Shown here: piece by piece, positions 42,582-49,736 of the stretch
Numbering within the stretch: the stretch's first letter is position 1
How the letters are laid out: every line of letters starts with the position of its first letter
NCBI GenBank assembly: GCA_022787565.1
Contig: JALFVN010000058.1
Location: 21,237-85,236 of the forward strand
Reading direction: 5' to 3'
Source: Clostridiales bacterium
Lineage (GTDB): Bacteria > Bacillota > Clostridia > Oscillospirales > Oscillospiraceae
DNA: 64,000 nt
Position numbers and translations under genes: made by a program
Notes under the pieces: model-generated
What the model was told of the DNA's origin: nothing
What the model saw: only the letters and a program-made list of their open reading frames with translations
Databases searched by the model: none

Positions 42582-43415
42582 TTATCGCTGCGGCAGTGGG
42601 AAGCTCTCCCGCATCAGCTTTTTCTTTGTCTCTACCATGGAGGGGGTGATGGTGTACTCCGCCCCGATCTCTTTAATCGTGGGCACCCTGTCCGTTCTGA
42701 TATCGCAGAGCAGATGAGGCACAGGATAGGCGGAATAATAATCGTCGAACTTATAGCCGTCGCCCAGGGGCCGGTCGGAAAAGACCAGGTGACGGTTGGG
42801 TATATGGAAGCTGTCGGCCACGATCAGCCCGTGCAGGCTGCTGGACAGCAGCGTGCGGCACTGGGCAATCTGCTTTACCACCGCCAGCGGCTCATCCTTC
42901 ACATTGATCAGGATGGAATTGGGGTAACTGTCCGCAAGCTTCTGGCAGGCCGGATCGCTCAGATCGCAGATATGGGGCACTATTCCGATATCATACACCA
43001 TTTCCGGCCTTTCGTCCAGTAGTTCATCGGCCAGAATACCGGCGTCCCCGGTGGGAATATCTAACTTTTTTCCGGTCATCCGCTCCACGTTTTTCCGTGT
43101 CAGCTCTCCCCGGACGGCGCGAAAGTCCATTTCCCGCTTGAAAAACTTCCCTTCGCAGTCCGTATAGTTGATAAAGCCGGTGCCCCAGACGCTGACTTTT
43201 GGCCTGATAATGCCGTTGATCCGCTGGCGCAGGCGCATGGGGAAGCTGCCGTGAAGGGTATACTGGCCCAGGCAGCTGCCGATGGCGCAGAGCTCCCCCG
43301 TCAGGAAGGAGTGCCGCTCCACCTTGTATCCGAAGCATTTTTCAATGATAAGCACGTTCAGAAGATCGCCCATGTTGGCAAGCTTCGCGTAATAGAGCTT
43401 TACCGTATTGTCCAT
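42582..43415 (-). CDS. Polysaccharide pyruvyl transferase family protein
   Basis: A 277-residue member of the pyruvyl transferase (GT-B-like) family. KLYYAKLANMGDLLNVLIIE has the N-x-G-D motif; CRTLLSSSLHGLIVADSFHI with NRHLVFSDRP matches the conserved S-x-H-G-x-I region. The ATG at 43415 follows AAAGGG, and the long upstream extension that overlaps the ATP-grasp gene is rejected. It may add pyruvate ketals or act as a transferase on the same glycopolymer. Confidence 0.85.
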   Translation of the reverse strand: MDNTVKLYYAKLANMGDLLNVLIIEKCFGYKVERHSFLTGELCAIGSCLGQYTLHGSFPMRLRQRINGIIRPKVSVWGTGFINYTDCEGKFFKREMDFRAVRGELTRKNVERMTGKKLDIPTGDAGILADELLDERPEMVYDIGIVPHICDLSDPACQKLADSYPNSILINVKDEPLAVVKQIAQCRTLLSSSLHGLIVADSFHIPNRHLVFSDRPLGDGYKFDDYYSAYPVPHLLCDIRTDRVPTIKEIGAEYTITPSMVETKKKLMRESFPLPQR

Positions 43416-43470
43416 AGAAAACCCTTTCAGCCCGGGGGCAGCGCTGTTTTCCTGTCTGTTTCTGTTTTGC

Positions 43471-44529
43471 TTACAGCTTGAGCACGACCCGGTCATAGTG
43501 GCCGCGGCCGTCAAAGGGAATCCCCTTCAGTCCCTCGTCGAACAGGGGCTGATAGCCGAAGCCGTCCGTCACCCAGGCAAAGCCCCGGTACTGGGCGGTA
43601 TTGAAGCCGGGAATGGTATTGGCCTCGATGATCAGCGGCCCGTTTTCGGTGATGGCCACGTCCCAGCCGATGTTGGAGATCTTGGCGGCCAGGGGGACGG
43701 CCCTGCGCATCATGTCGATGGTCTCCTGCCAGAAGGGCAGCTTCAGCCCCTTGAAGGGCACGCCGGTGACGGGATGCACGGGATAATCGCTGATGTTATT
43801 CTGATCAACGGCGTCGCTGATGACCTGGCCCGTCCGGATGTCGATCATGGCGGTGAGGGCGTCCTGGCAGCCGTTGGAAATGTCCTTGTTGGTTGCGGCG
43901 GTGAACACGGGGGCGAAAAGATAGCTCGCTTCCGGCCCGGTCACCGAGTAAAAGCGCACAATGCTGACCGCGTCCGGGTTTAAGCGGGCGATGTCAGGGT
44001 GCTGGACGATGTATTCGTCCACAATGCCGTTTTCCACCTTGCTGATCTGCTCCAGCGCGGCGGAAAAATCCTCCTCCGTTGCGGTAGAGAGGACACGAAC
44101 GCCCTTGCCCTGGCCCTTGCAGTTGGGCTTGAGCACCACCTTGCCCTTGTCCCCGGCCAGCTCCCTGAGCTTTTCAGGGGTAACATCCCGGGTCATGGCG
44201 CAGCTGCGTCCGTAAAAATCGGAAAAGACCTTTGAAAATATGTATTTATTCATGAGTATACATATATATCGCCGGTCCGTAAAGGTTTTTCTGTATTCCG
44301 CCCGGGTCCACAGGGTGGACACCGTGGCCTTTTGTTCCCGGGACAGGTCATAATAGCCTGTCCACTCATACTCGTCCAGGGAGATATGGTTCACTTTTTT
44401 TGCCCGCAGGATATCCTTTTCGATAAACCCCGCGTCCTTGCCGCAGCGCTCCGAAAGCTCCCGGGAAAACTCCCGGATATGCTTTCTGGCCGCGTAAATG
44501 TCCTTGATGGTGTGGGCCGTCTTTCTCAT
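43471..44529 (-). CDS. Sugar-transfer-associated ATP-grasp family protein (copy 3)
   Basis: A 352-residue ATP-grasp protein. KVVLKPNCKGQGKGVRVLST is the nucleotide loop, NPDAVSIVRFYSVTGPEASY and MIDIRTGQVISDAVDQNN match the family, and ISNIGWDVAITENGPLIIEA then NTIPGFN is the metal-binding end. It follows copy 4 by 17 bases and is co-directional with all genes to 35504. The sequence is clearly diverged from copies 1 and 2, so the copies probably act on different substrates. Confidence 0.85.
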   Translation of the reverse strand: MRKTAHTIKDIYAARKHIREFSRELSERCGKDAGFIEKDILRAKKVNHISLDEYEWTGYYDLSREQKATVSTLWTRAEYRKTFTDRRYICILMNKYIFSKVFSDFYGRSCAMTRDVTPEKLRELAGDKGKVVLKPNCKGQGKGVRVLSTATEEDFSAALEQISKVENGIVDEYIVQHPDIARLNPDAVSIVRFYSVTGPEASYLFAPVFTAATNKDISNGCQDALTAMIDIRTGQVISDAVDQNNISDYPVHPVTGVPFKGLKLPFWQETIDMMRRAVPLAAKISNIGWDVAITENGPLIIEANTIPGFNTAQYRGFAWVTDGFGYQPLFDEGLKGIPFDGRGHYDRVVLKL

Positions 44530-44546
44530 TGTGCCGTTCTCCCCTT

Positions 44547-45641
44547 TTACATTTTAGCGATCAGGGCTTCAAGCTCCGCTTTTCTGCCCGTTTTGGTCAC
44601 AAGCTGCATGCCGCCCATCTGCGCGGTGCAGTTGGCCTCCACCATACACCAGCCCCGGTCCGCCGTAAAGGCCAGATCCCAGCCGCAGTAGTGGTTGCCG
44701 GGCACCATCAGGGCCGCCGTTTTCACCATCTCCAGCACCTGGTCCCAGTGGGGGATCCGGAAGCCCTTGAAGCGCACGCCGCTGTCCGGGTGACATGCGA
44801 AGGTGTGGCCCTTTTTGTCCGCCCCGTCGGTAAAGATCGTGCCGGTCTCCGGGTCAATGAGGGCGCTGATGCCGCCGGCGCTGAAATTATCCACAATGCT
44901 GTGGTGCTGGCCCACCCGCAGAGTGGGGTTGAAAAGCCGTACTTCCGGCTCCCCGTTTTCCCCTTTGATCACGGCGGTGGGAATACGGAGGGTATTCACG
45001 GATTCCGGGTGGATCACCGCCATCTCCGCTCCCTGCTGAATGATCTCCTCCAGCACGGCGCCCTTTTCGTGGACGGCCTCAACGGCCTCCTCCAGAGAGG
45101 CGTAATTTCTTATACTGTCAAAATGGACGCCCCGGCCGAAGGCGGCGTAGATGGGCTTGACAATATAGTCCGGGTGCTTGTCCGTAAACTCCTTGAACAT
45201 GGCCAGAGTCTCCTCCGTCACCTCGTCCCGGCTGCGGATGCAGATCACATCCCGCTTGAACATGTCCCGGAACTTTTTATAGGTGCGGTATTTGTTCTCC
45301 AGCATATCGGTGTTTTTCGGATCGTTCATCCGGGGATAATAGCTCAGGCGGATCCCCTCGGTGATGAAGGAGTCCCGGTACGCGTCGTCCTTCCCCTCAA
45401 AGCCGTAGTTGAAATACTCGTCGTAATAGGAGCCGAACCTTTGAAGGCAGTGGTTCATATCCCGGCGGAGGGCGCGCATATATTTTTCATCCGCCATCTC
45501 CTCCGGTGTTTTGTAACGGGCGATGATCTCGTCGATCTGCCCTTTTTTGTGACGGCGGTAGTTATACTTGCGGTACCAGTTTTTGAAGCGGATCTTGTAG
45601 TAAATTTTTCTTCTGAGCTTACGCAGCACGGGAATCCACAC
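44547..45641 (-). CDS. Sugar-transfer-associated ATP-grasp family protein (copy 4)
   Basis: A ~364-residue ATP-grasp protein with a strongly basic N-terminus (LRKLRRKIYYKIRFKNWYRK) that could hold it at the membrane. DYIVKPIYAAFGRGVHFDSI is the nucleotide loop, IHPESVNTLRIPTAVIKGEN and VDNFSAGGISALIDPETG are family motifs, and CGWDLAFTADRGWCMVEANC ends the metal site. The frame opens with GTG at 45641; the ribosome site is weak, so the start is uncertain. It is the first gene of the operon. Confidence 0.82.
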   Translation of the reverse strand: MWIPVLRKLRRKIYYKIRFKNWYRKYNYRRHKKGQIDEIIARYKTPEEMADEKYMRALRRDMNHCLQRFGSYYDEYFNYGFEGKDDAYRDSFITEGIRLSYYPRMNDPKNTDMLENKYRTYKKFRDMFKRDVICIRSRDEVTEETLAMFKEFTDKHPDYIVKPIYAAFGRGVHFDSIRNYASLEEAVEAVHEKGAVLEEIIQQGAEMAVIHPESVNTLRIPTAVIKGENGEPEVRLFNPTLRVGQHHSIVDNFSAGGISALIDPETGTIFTDGADKKGHTFACHPDSGVRFKGFRIPHWDQVLEMVKTAALMVPGNHYCGWDLAFTADRGWCMVEANCTAQMGGMQLVTKTGRKAELEALIAKM

Positions 45642-45667
45642 TCTTTTCTATTTGTCAGAAAATCGAC

Positions 45668-45721
45668 GTTTTTCGCGGTATATAGCACAAATTTACTGCC
45701 CACAAGCAGTGGACAGTAAAT
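45668..45721 (-). promoter_or_regulatory. Leader region with hairpin and extended -10 before the ATP-grasp operon
   Basis: A 13-bp near-perfect stem (ATTTACTGCCCAC at 45691-45703, GTGGACAGTAAAT at 45709-45721; one G-U) lies just upstream, on the minus strand, of TGCTATATA, an extended -10. The -35 is not clear, so the dyad may be an operator for an activator or repressor. It separates this operon from the converging end of the bai minus arm, where a weak GGCGG/CCGCC hairpin (45762-45778) may terminate transcription. Confidence 0.45.
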
Positions 45722-45788
45722 TAGTTGAAACAGTCAGAATAAAAGCTTGTTTTTGTAAACTGGCGGAACCAGACCGCCGGAACAGGCG

Positions 45789-46544
45789 TCAGGAATTGAC
45801 GGTACTGGGCCGGTAGCCCCCGTCCACGCTGATCACGGTGCCGGTAACATAGGAGGCCCAGTCAGAGGCCAGATACAGCATTGCGCGGGAGATATCCTCC
45901 GCCTCGCCCATCCGTTTAAGGGGGATGCTTCGGGCAAAGCTCTCCTTTTCCCTCTCGTTGAGCACGGCCACCATCTCGGTATTGATGACGCCCGGGGCCA
46001 CCGCGTTGACCCGGATATTCCAGGGGGCAAGCTCAAAGGCCAGGGACTTGGTCATGCCGATAATGGCCGCCTTGCTGGCGGGATAAGGGCAGCCCATGCC
46101 GGAGCCGTAGATCCCGGTGACGGAAGCGGTGTTGATGATCACACCGTGACGCTGCTTTTTGAAATAGGGCGTGGCATACTTGCAGAAGTTGAAAACGCCC
46201 TTTACGTTGATATCCATGACCCGCTCGAATTCCTCGGTGGTGGTGCGGGTAATGGGGCGGTCGCTGGAGACACCGGCGATATTCACCACCAGGTCTACCT
46301 GTCCGAAGCGCTTCACCGCCTGTTTGAAGACGGCCTTCACGCTCTCCGCGTCCCGCACGTCGCACTGACAGCCCAGAAATTCCGAGCCGCAGTCCTCCAC
46401 ATGGGCTTTCAGCTCCTCCATGCGGTCGGTACGGATATCCACGCCGACGATCTTCGCGCCCTGCTGGGCAAAAAGCTCCGCGGTTTTGCGGCCGATGCCG
46501 GAGTTTACTCCGGTGATCACAGCGACCTTATCTGTTAACAGCAT
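45789..46544 (-). CDS. baiA: BaiA-like short-chain dehydrogenase (bile acid 3-alpha-hydroxysteroid dehydrogenase)
   Basis: A 251-residue NAD(P)-dependent SDR. VAVITGVNSGIGRK is the cofactor glycine motif; D at the end of strand two (VGVDIRTD) favours NAD. MDINVKGVFNF and GVIINTASVTGIYGS are near-identical in pattern to C. scindens BaiA, with the catalytic serine there and Y-P-A-S-K further on. In the bai pathway BaiA oxidises the 3-alpha-hydroxyl of bile acyl-CoA and later reduces the 3-oxo group. The ATG at 46544 follows AGGAG. It is the last gene of the minus arm, after baiE. A generic FabG-like role remains possible. Confidence 0.72.
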   Translation of the reverse strand: MLLTDKVAVITGVNSGIGRKTAELFAQQGAKIVGVDIRTDRMEELKAHVEDCGSEFLGCQCDVRDAESVKAVFKQAVKRFGQVDLVVNIAGVSSDRPITRTTTEEFERVMDINVKGVFNFCKYATPYFKKQRHGVIINTASVTGIYGSGMGCPYPASKAAIIGMTKSLAFELAPWNIRVNAVAPGVINTEMVAVLNEREKESFARSIPLKRMGEAEDISRAMLYLASDWASYVTGTVISVDGGYRPSTVNS

Positions 46545-46564
46545 AGCAACATTCTCCTGAAAAT

Positions 46565-46602
46565 GCGCCCGTGCCGGGCGGGACAATGCCCGGCACGGGT
46601 GC
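46565..46602 (-). other. Intercistronic hairpin between baiE and the baiA-like gene
   Basis: A 15-bp stem with one G-U pair (GCGCCCGTGCCGGGC at 46565-46579 with 46588-46602) and an eight-base loop fills the gap between the two genes. No U-tract follows, so it is more likely an mRNA-stabilising or expression-tuning hairpin than a terminator. Confidence 0.6.
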
Positions 46603-46613
46603 AGGTGGGACGA

Positions 46614-47147
46614 TTATTTTTTCTTGACGACTTTCTTTTTCTTGGGGGCGAACATGTTGATGCGGATGTAATGGCTCTGGTCTCTCTGGAAGGTCTCCTC
46701 ATAGATACGCAGATAACCGGTCTCCTTGATCAGCCACTTGCCGTCTTCCTTCACATACTTGTCGGTGTAGAGCGCGCTGCCCTGGATCTGGGTGCCCTCG
46801 TAGGGGTTGCCCTTGGCGAAGATCAGGTTGTCCTGCAGGTACCAGTGGCCGATGGCCTCGGTATCGCTGACGATCTGGATCTCGGGGGTGTGGCCCTGAT
46901 GCAGGGTGATCTCGGTCTGGGGCATGTTCTCCGCCATGTAGTTGGCGACCTCTTCGGGGCCGTGGAAAGACAGCTTGCCGTCAGAGTAAGAGGTAGTCAC
47001 ATCGGGATGGAAGGTGGCCTTCAGGCCCTCCCAGTCCTTGGTGTCCAGAGCGGCGAAGTATCTGCTCTTCAGCGCCTTGATTTCCTCGATATCCTTCAGT
47101 CTCTGTACTTCCTTTTCAAGGGCTTCCAGACGTTCTTCAACAGTCAT
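46614..47147 (-). CDS. baiE: Bile acid 7-alpha-dehydratase
   Basis: A 177-residue SnoaL/NTF2-fold enzyme that removes the 7-alpha-hydroxyl from 3-oxo-delta-4 bile acyl-CoA, the rate-limiting step of 7-alpha-dehydroxylation. It follows C. scindens BaiE along its length (MTVEERLEALEKEVQRLKD; GHTPEI; YLQDNLIFAKG; ALYTDKY). The five residues reported as important in that enzyme are present: Y30, D35, H83, D106 and R147 (R146 there, shifted by one inserted residue). The C-terminus carries an unusual lysine tail (FAPKKKKVVKKK) not known from the C. scindens enzyme. It lies between baiCD and the baiA-like gene. Confidence 0.93.
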   Translation of the reverse strand: MTVEERLEALEKEVQRLKDIEEIKALKSRYFAALDTKDWEGLKATFHPDVTTSYSDGKLSFHGPEEVANYMAENMPQTEITLHQGHTPEIQIVSDTEAIGHWYLQDNLIFAKGNPYEGTQIQGSALYTDKYVKEDGKWLIKETGYLRIYEETFQRDQSHYIRINMFAPKKKKVVKKK

Positions 47148-47180
47148 TGTAAAAACCTCTTTTCTAAATTCGCTTGTTTA

Positions 47181-49103
47181 TCAGACGGTCAGCGCAACAG
47201 CGTATGCGTCGGCAGTGGCGTCCAGACCCATGCGGACTTCCTTGGCGTCGCCGATCACGTTGTAGGCGATGCCCAGCTCTTCGCACTTGGCGGTCAGGTC
47301 TGCGGTGGGACGGGAAACGGTGCCGAAGGCCACGACCAGCGTGTCGAAGTGACGGCTCTTGTCGGAGGTCTTCTTGAACTTGTCGGTGAACTTGTAGTTC
47401 AGGGTGTGATCCTCAACGCTGGTGACCTTGGACTTGTTGCTCTTCTTGATGGTGTCGCCGGGATACTCGATATCGAGGAACATGGTGCGAAGCATACCCA
47501 TGCCGTTGCCGACGCGCTTTGCGTCCATAACGCGGACATCCTTCACGCCGTTGGCGATCAGATACTGTGCGGTCTCGCAGCCTACGCCGCCGCCGCCCAG
47601 AATAACGACCTCGCCCTTGGGCATAACCTTGCCGGCGAGGACATCCTCAGCGGTAACAACATCTGCGCCGTCCAGGCCGGGGATCTGGGGCGTGACATAG
47701 TGTGCGCCGGTAGCGATGATCACATGGTCGGGCTTGACCTCAGCGATCAGCTCGGGAGTGACGGTAACGCCGGTCTTGATCTCGATGCCGCGGCGCTTGC
47801 ACTCCTCGGCCTCCCAGAGGACAGCCTTGGTGAACTCACCCTTCTTGGGGGCCTTGCCGGCCAGAACGAACTGACCGCCCACCTCGTCACTGGCTTCGTA
47901 GACGGTGGGATTGTGGCCGCGGGCCTTCAGGAACTCAGCGCAGAGCAGGCCGCCGATACCGGCGCCGATGACCATGACGTTCTTGGGGCTCTCGGTCTTG
48001 GGCAGGCCCTTGTACTCCAGGCAGAGCATGGGGTTGCGGGTGCAGGTGATGTGGGTAGCCTTGGGGTCGACGACCTTGTCGTAGCAGCCCTGGGTGCAGC
48101 CGATGCAGAGACGGATCTCATTGTCGCGGCCTTCCTTGGCCTTGTTGCACCACTCGGGATCCACCAGCTGGCCGCGGCCAACGGCGATCATGTCGATCTT
48201 ACCCTCGGAAATCAGCTTGTCCGCCACATCGGGGGTGTTGACACGGCCGACACCGATGACGGGGATGCTGATGCCGGCCTTGACGGCGGCGATATTGTCC
48301 ATATTGAAGCCGGGCTCCAGGTTGTAGGGGGGGACCTCGTAAACGGTAGCAAGGCTCATGGCGTTGCCGCGGGACAGGTCAGCGGCGTCTACGCCGGCCT
48401 CGGCTGCCCAGTTGATGAACTGGATGGTCTCTTCCAGAGTGGTGACCTTGGGCATCAGCTCGTCGATGGCATCAAGACGCATCAGCAGAGGCATATCCTC
48501 GGGCATATTGGCGCGCATCTCGCGGATGACTTCCAGATTGAAGCGGCAGCGGTTCTCCAGGCTCTGGTTGCCGTACTCGTCGGTACGGTTGTTCAGGCTG
48601 GGGTTCATGAACTCGTGGGGCAGGTATGTATGAGCAGCGTGGAACTCCAGTGCGTCAAAACCGGCCTCGACAGCCAGCTTGGCGGAAACGCCGTACTGCT
48701 TGATGATCTCCTGGATACGCTCGTGGGTGATGGTATCGGGAGTCTCTCTCTTGTTGGTCTTGTCAAAGAAGGCTTCGGGAACAAAGCCGCCGTGCCAGAT
48801 CTGGACGCAGGCCAGGCCGCCGTTGTCGTGGATCGCCTTGGTGACCTTCTTCAGTTCGTCTCTGTGGTGCTCGTTGTACAGGCCAAGGTACAGGTATGCA
48901 TGGGTCTCGGGGCAGACACAGGCAGGCTCAACGATATTCAGGGCGCAGCCGCCGGCCGCGCGGACACCGTGGTAAATCGCCAGGTCGTCTGCAACATCAT
49001 GCTTATTCTTGACCATCTTGGTGTTCATGCCGGGCAGAACAACACGGTTTTTCAGCTCAAGCCCTCTCAGCTTGATGGGGGAAAACAATGCATCGTAGCT
49101 CAT
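47181..49103 (-). CDS. baiCD: Bile acid 3-oxo-delta-4 oxidoreductase (OYE/diaponin family)
   Basis: A 640-residue flavoenzyme with an N-terminal FMN/TIM-barrel domain, a 4Fe-4S site (C333, C336, C340 in CIGCTQGC, plus a later HITC) and a C-terminal FAD/NAD domain starting VMVIGAGIGGLLCAEF. It acts on the 3-oxo bile acyl-CoA with 7-alpha-hydroxyl, forming or reducing the delta-4 bond. MSYDALFSPIKLRGLELKNR, VLPGMNTKM and FHAAHTYLPHEF closely match C. scindens BaiCD. The ATG at 49103 is chosen over an upstream frame that enters the promoter region. First gene of the minus arm (baiCD, baiE, baiA). Confidence 0.93.
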   Translation of the reverse strand: MSYDALFSPIKLRGLELKNRVVLPGMNTKMVKNKHDVADDLAIYHGVRAAGGCALNIVEPACVCPETHAYLYLGLYNEHHRDELKKVTKAIHDNGGLACVQIWHGGFVPEAFFDKTNKRETPDTITHERIQEIIKQYGVSAKLAVEAGFDALEFHAAHTYLPHEFMNPSLNNRTDEYGNQSLENRCRFNLEVIREMRANMPEDMPLLMRLDAIDELMPKVTTLEETIQFINWAAEAGVDAADLSRGNAMSLATVYEVPPYNLEPGFNMDNIAAVKAGISIPVIGVGRVNTPDVADKLISEGKIDMIAVGRGQLVDPEWCNKAKEGRDNEIRLCIGCTQGCYDKVVDPKATHITCTRNPMLCLEYKGLPKTESPKNVMVIGAGIGGLLCAEFLKARGHNPTVYEASDEVGGQFVLAGKAPKKGEFTKAVLWEAEECKRRGIEIKTGVTVTPELIAEVKPDHVIIATGAHYVTPQIPGLDGADVVTAEDVLAGKVMPKGEVVILGGGGVGCETAQYLIANGVKDVRVMDAKRVGNGMGMLRTMFLDIEYPGDTIKKSNKSKVTSVEDHTLNYKFTDKFKKTSDKSRHFDTLVVAFGTVSRPTADLTAKCEELGIAYNVIGDAKEVRMGLDATADAYAVALTV

Positions 49104-49736
49104 AATAATACACTCTTTCCATTTCTCAGATTTTTGTTTTTTGTTCATCCCCCGCCCCGGGAAAAGGCGGAAAAACGGATTTGGGAAGCATCCGTTTTCT
49201 TCGGCTCCTGGTGGTCCGAGCCGACGGGAAAAAGTGTTCAGCAGAAAACCTTTTGATAAAATTCTAACGCTTTTGGCCCTTATCTGTAGGAAATATTTTT
49301 GTGTTTTTATGCTTTGAAATGGTACAAAAAATAAAAAATGTCTATCACGTCTACTGGCATATCAGCACTTTTGCACAAAAACAACAAGCAAACATTGTCT
49401 ATCCTGCAACATTAATGCCTATGCCATTTGAAAATAGCCCGGCGGGACTGCGACTGATTCGGCAATGATTTCAGGAATTTTTGAAGAAAAATTTATTTTT
49501 TTGTCGTTATTTTTGGAAGAACATAACGGAAAATTTGGCGTGCATGAGGATTATTTAACAAAAATATTTAGTCCACATCAAAAGCAAATTCCGTTTATAA
49601 TGTTATCATACAGCAGATTTGATCTGAACGCAAGCAGAAAGCCTCCGTTCCGGCGCCGGGAACGCCGGAACGGGCAAAAAGCATGAAGCAAGGAAGAAAG
49701 AAAACCGATACGATACTGAAATTAGGAGAAGACGCC
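49104..49736. promoter_or_regulatory. Divergent bai promoter region
   Basis: About 630 AT-rich bases between baiCD (-) and baiH (+). Two copies of TGTCTATC lie at 49339-49346 and 49396-49403, 57 bp apart and in the same orientation, suitable as AraC-type half-sites. On the plus side a perfect TATAAT (49596-49601) has only a weak -35 (CCACAT), as expected for an activated promoter. In the baiCD leader are two hairpins (AAAACGGAT/ATCCGTTTT, 49172-49198; TCGGCTC/GAGCCGA, 49201-49224). No credible gene was seen in it. Confidence 0.6.
49645..49673 (+). other. Hairpin in the baiH leader
   Basis: A perfect 11-bp stem (CCGTTCCGGCG at 49645-49655 with 49663-49673) and seven-base loop, followed by GCAAAAAG, lies ~45 bases downstream of the TATAAT and ~60 before the baiH ATG. 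No run of U follows; it may stabilise the 5' end of the mRNA. Confidence 0.55.

Noticed and set aside
40298-42649. 783-codon plus-strand frame opposite the TupA-like and GT2 genes
   Set aside because: Shadow of three recognised minus-strand genes with family motifs and overlapping starts and stops.
46563-49256. Very long open frame (897 codons) on the plus strand opposite baiE and baiCD
   Set aside because: It is antisense to two well-recognised enzymes. Its Leu/Val/Ala/Gly/Asp/His-rich translation is typical of the complement of GC-rich genes with G/C-ending codons.
49465-49686. Possible 73-codon gene between baiCD and baiH
   Set aside because: Low-complexity AT-rich start, no good ribosome site, and it covers the promoter and leader hairpin of baiH.
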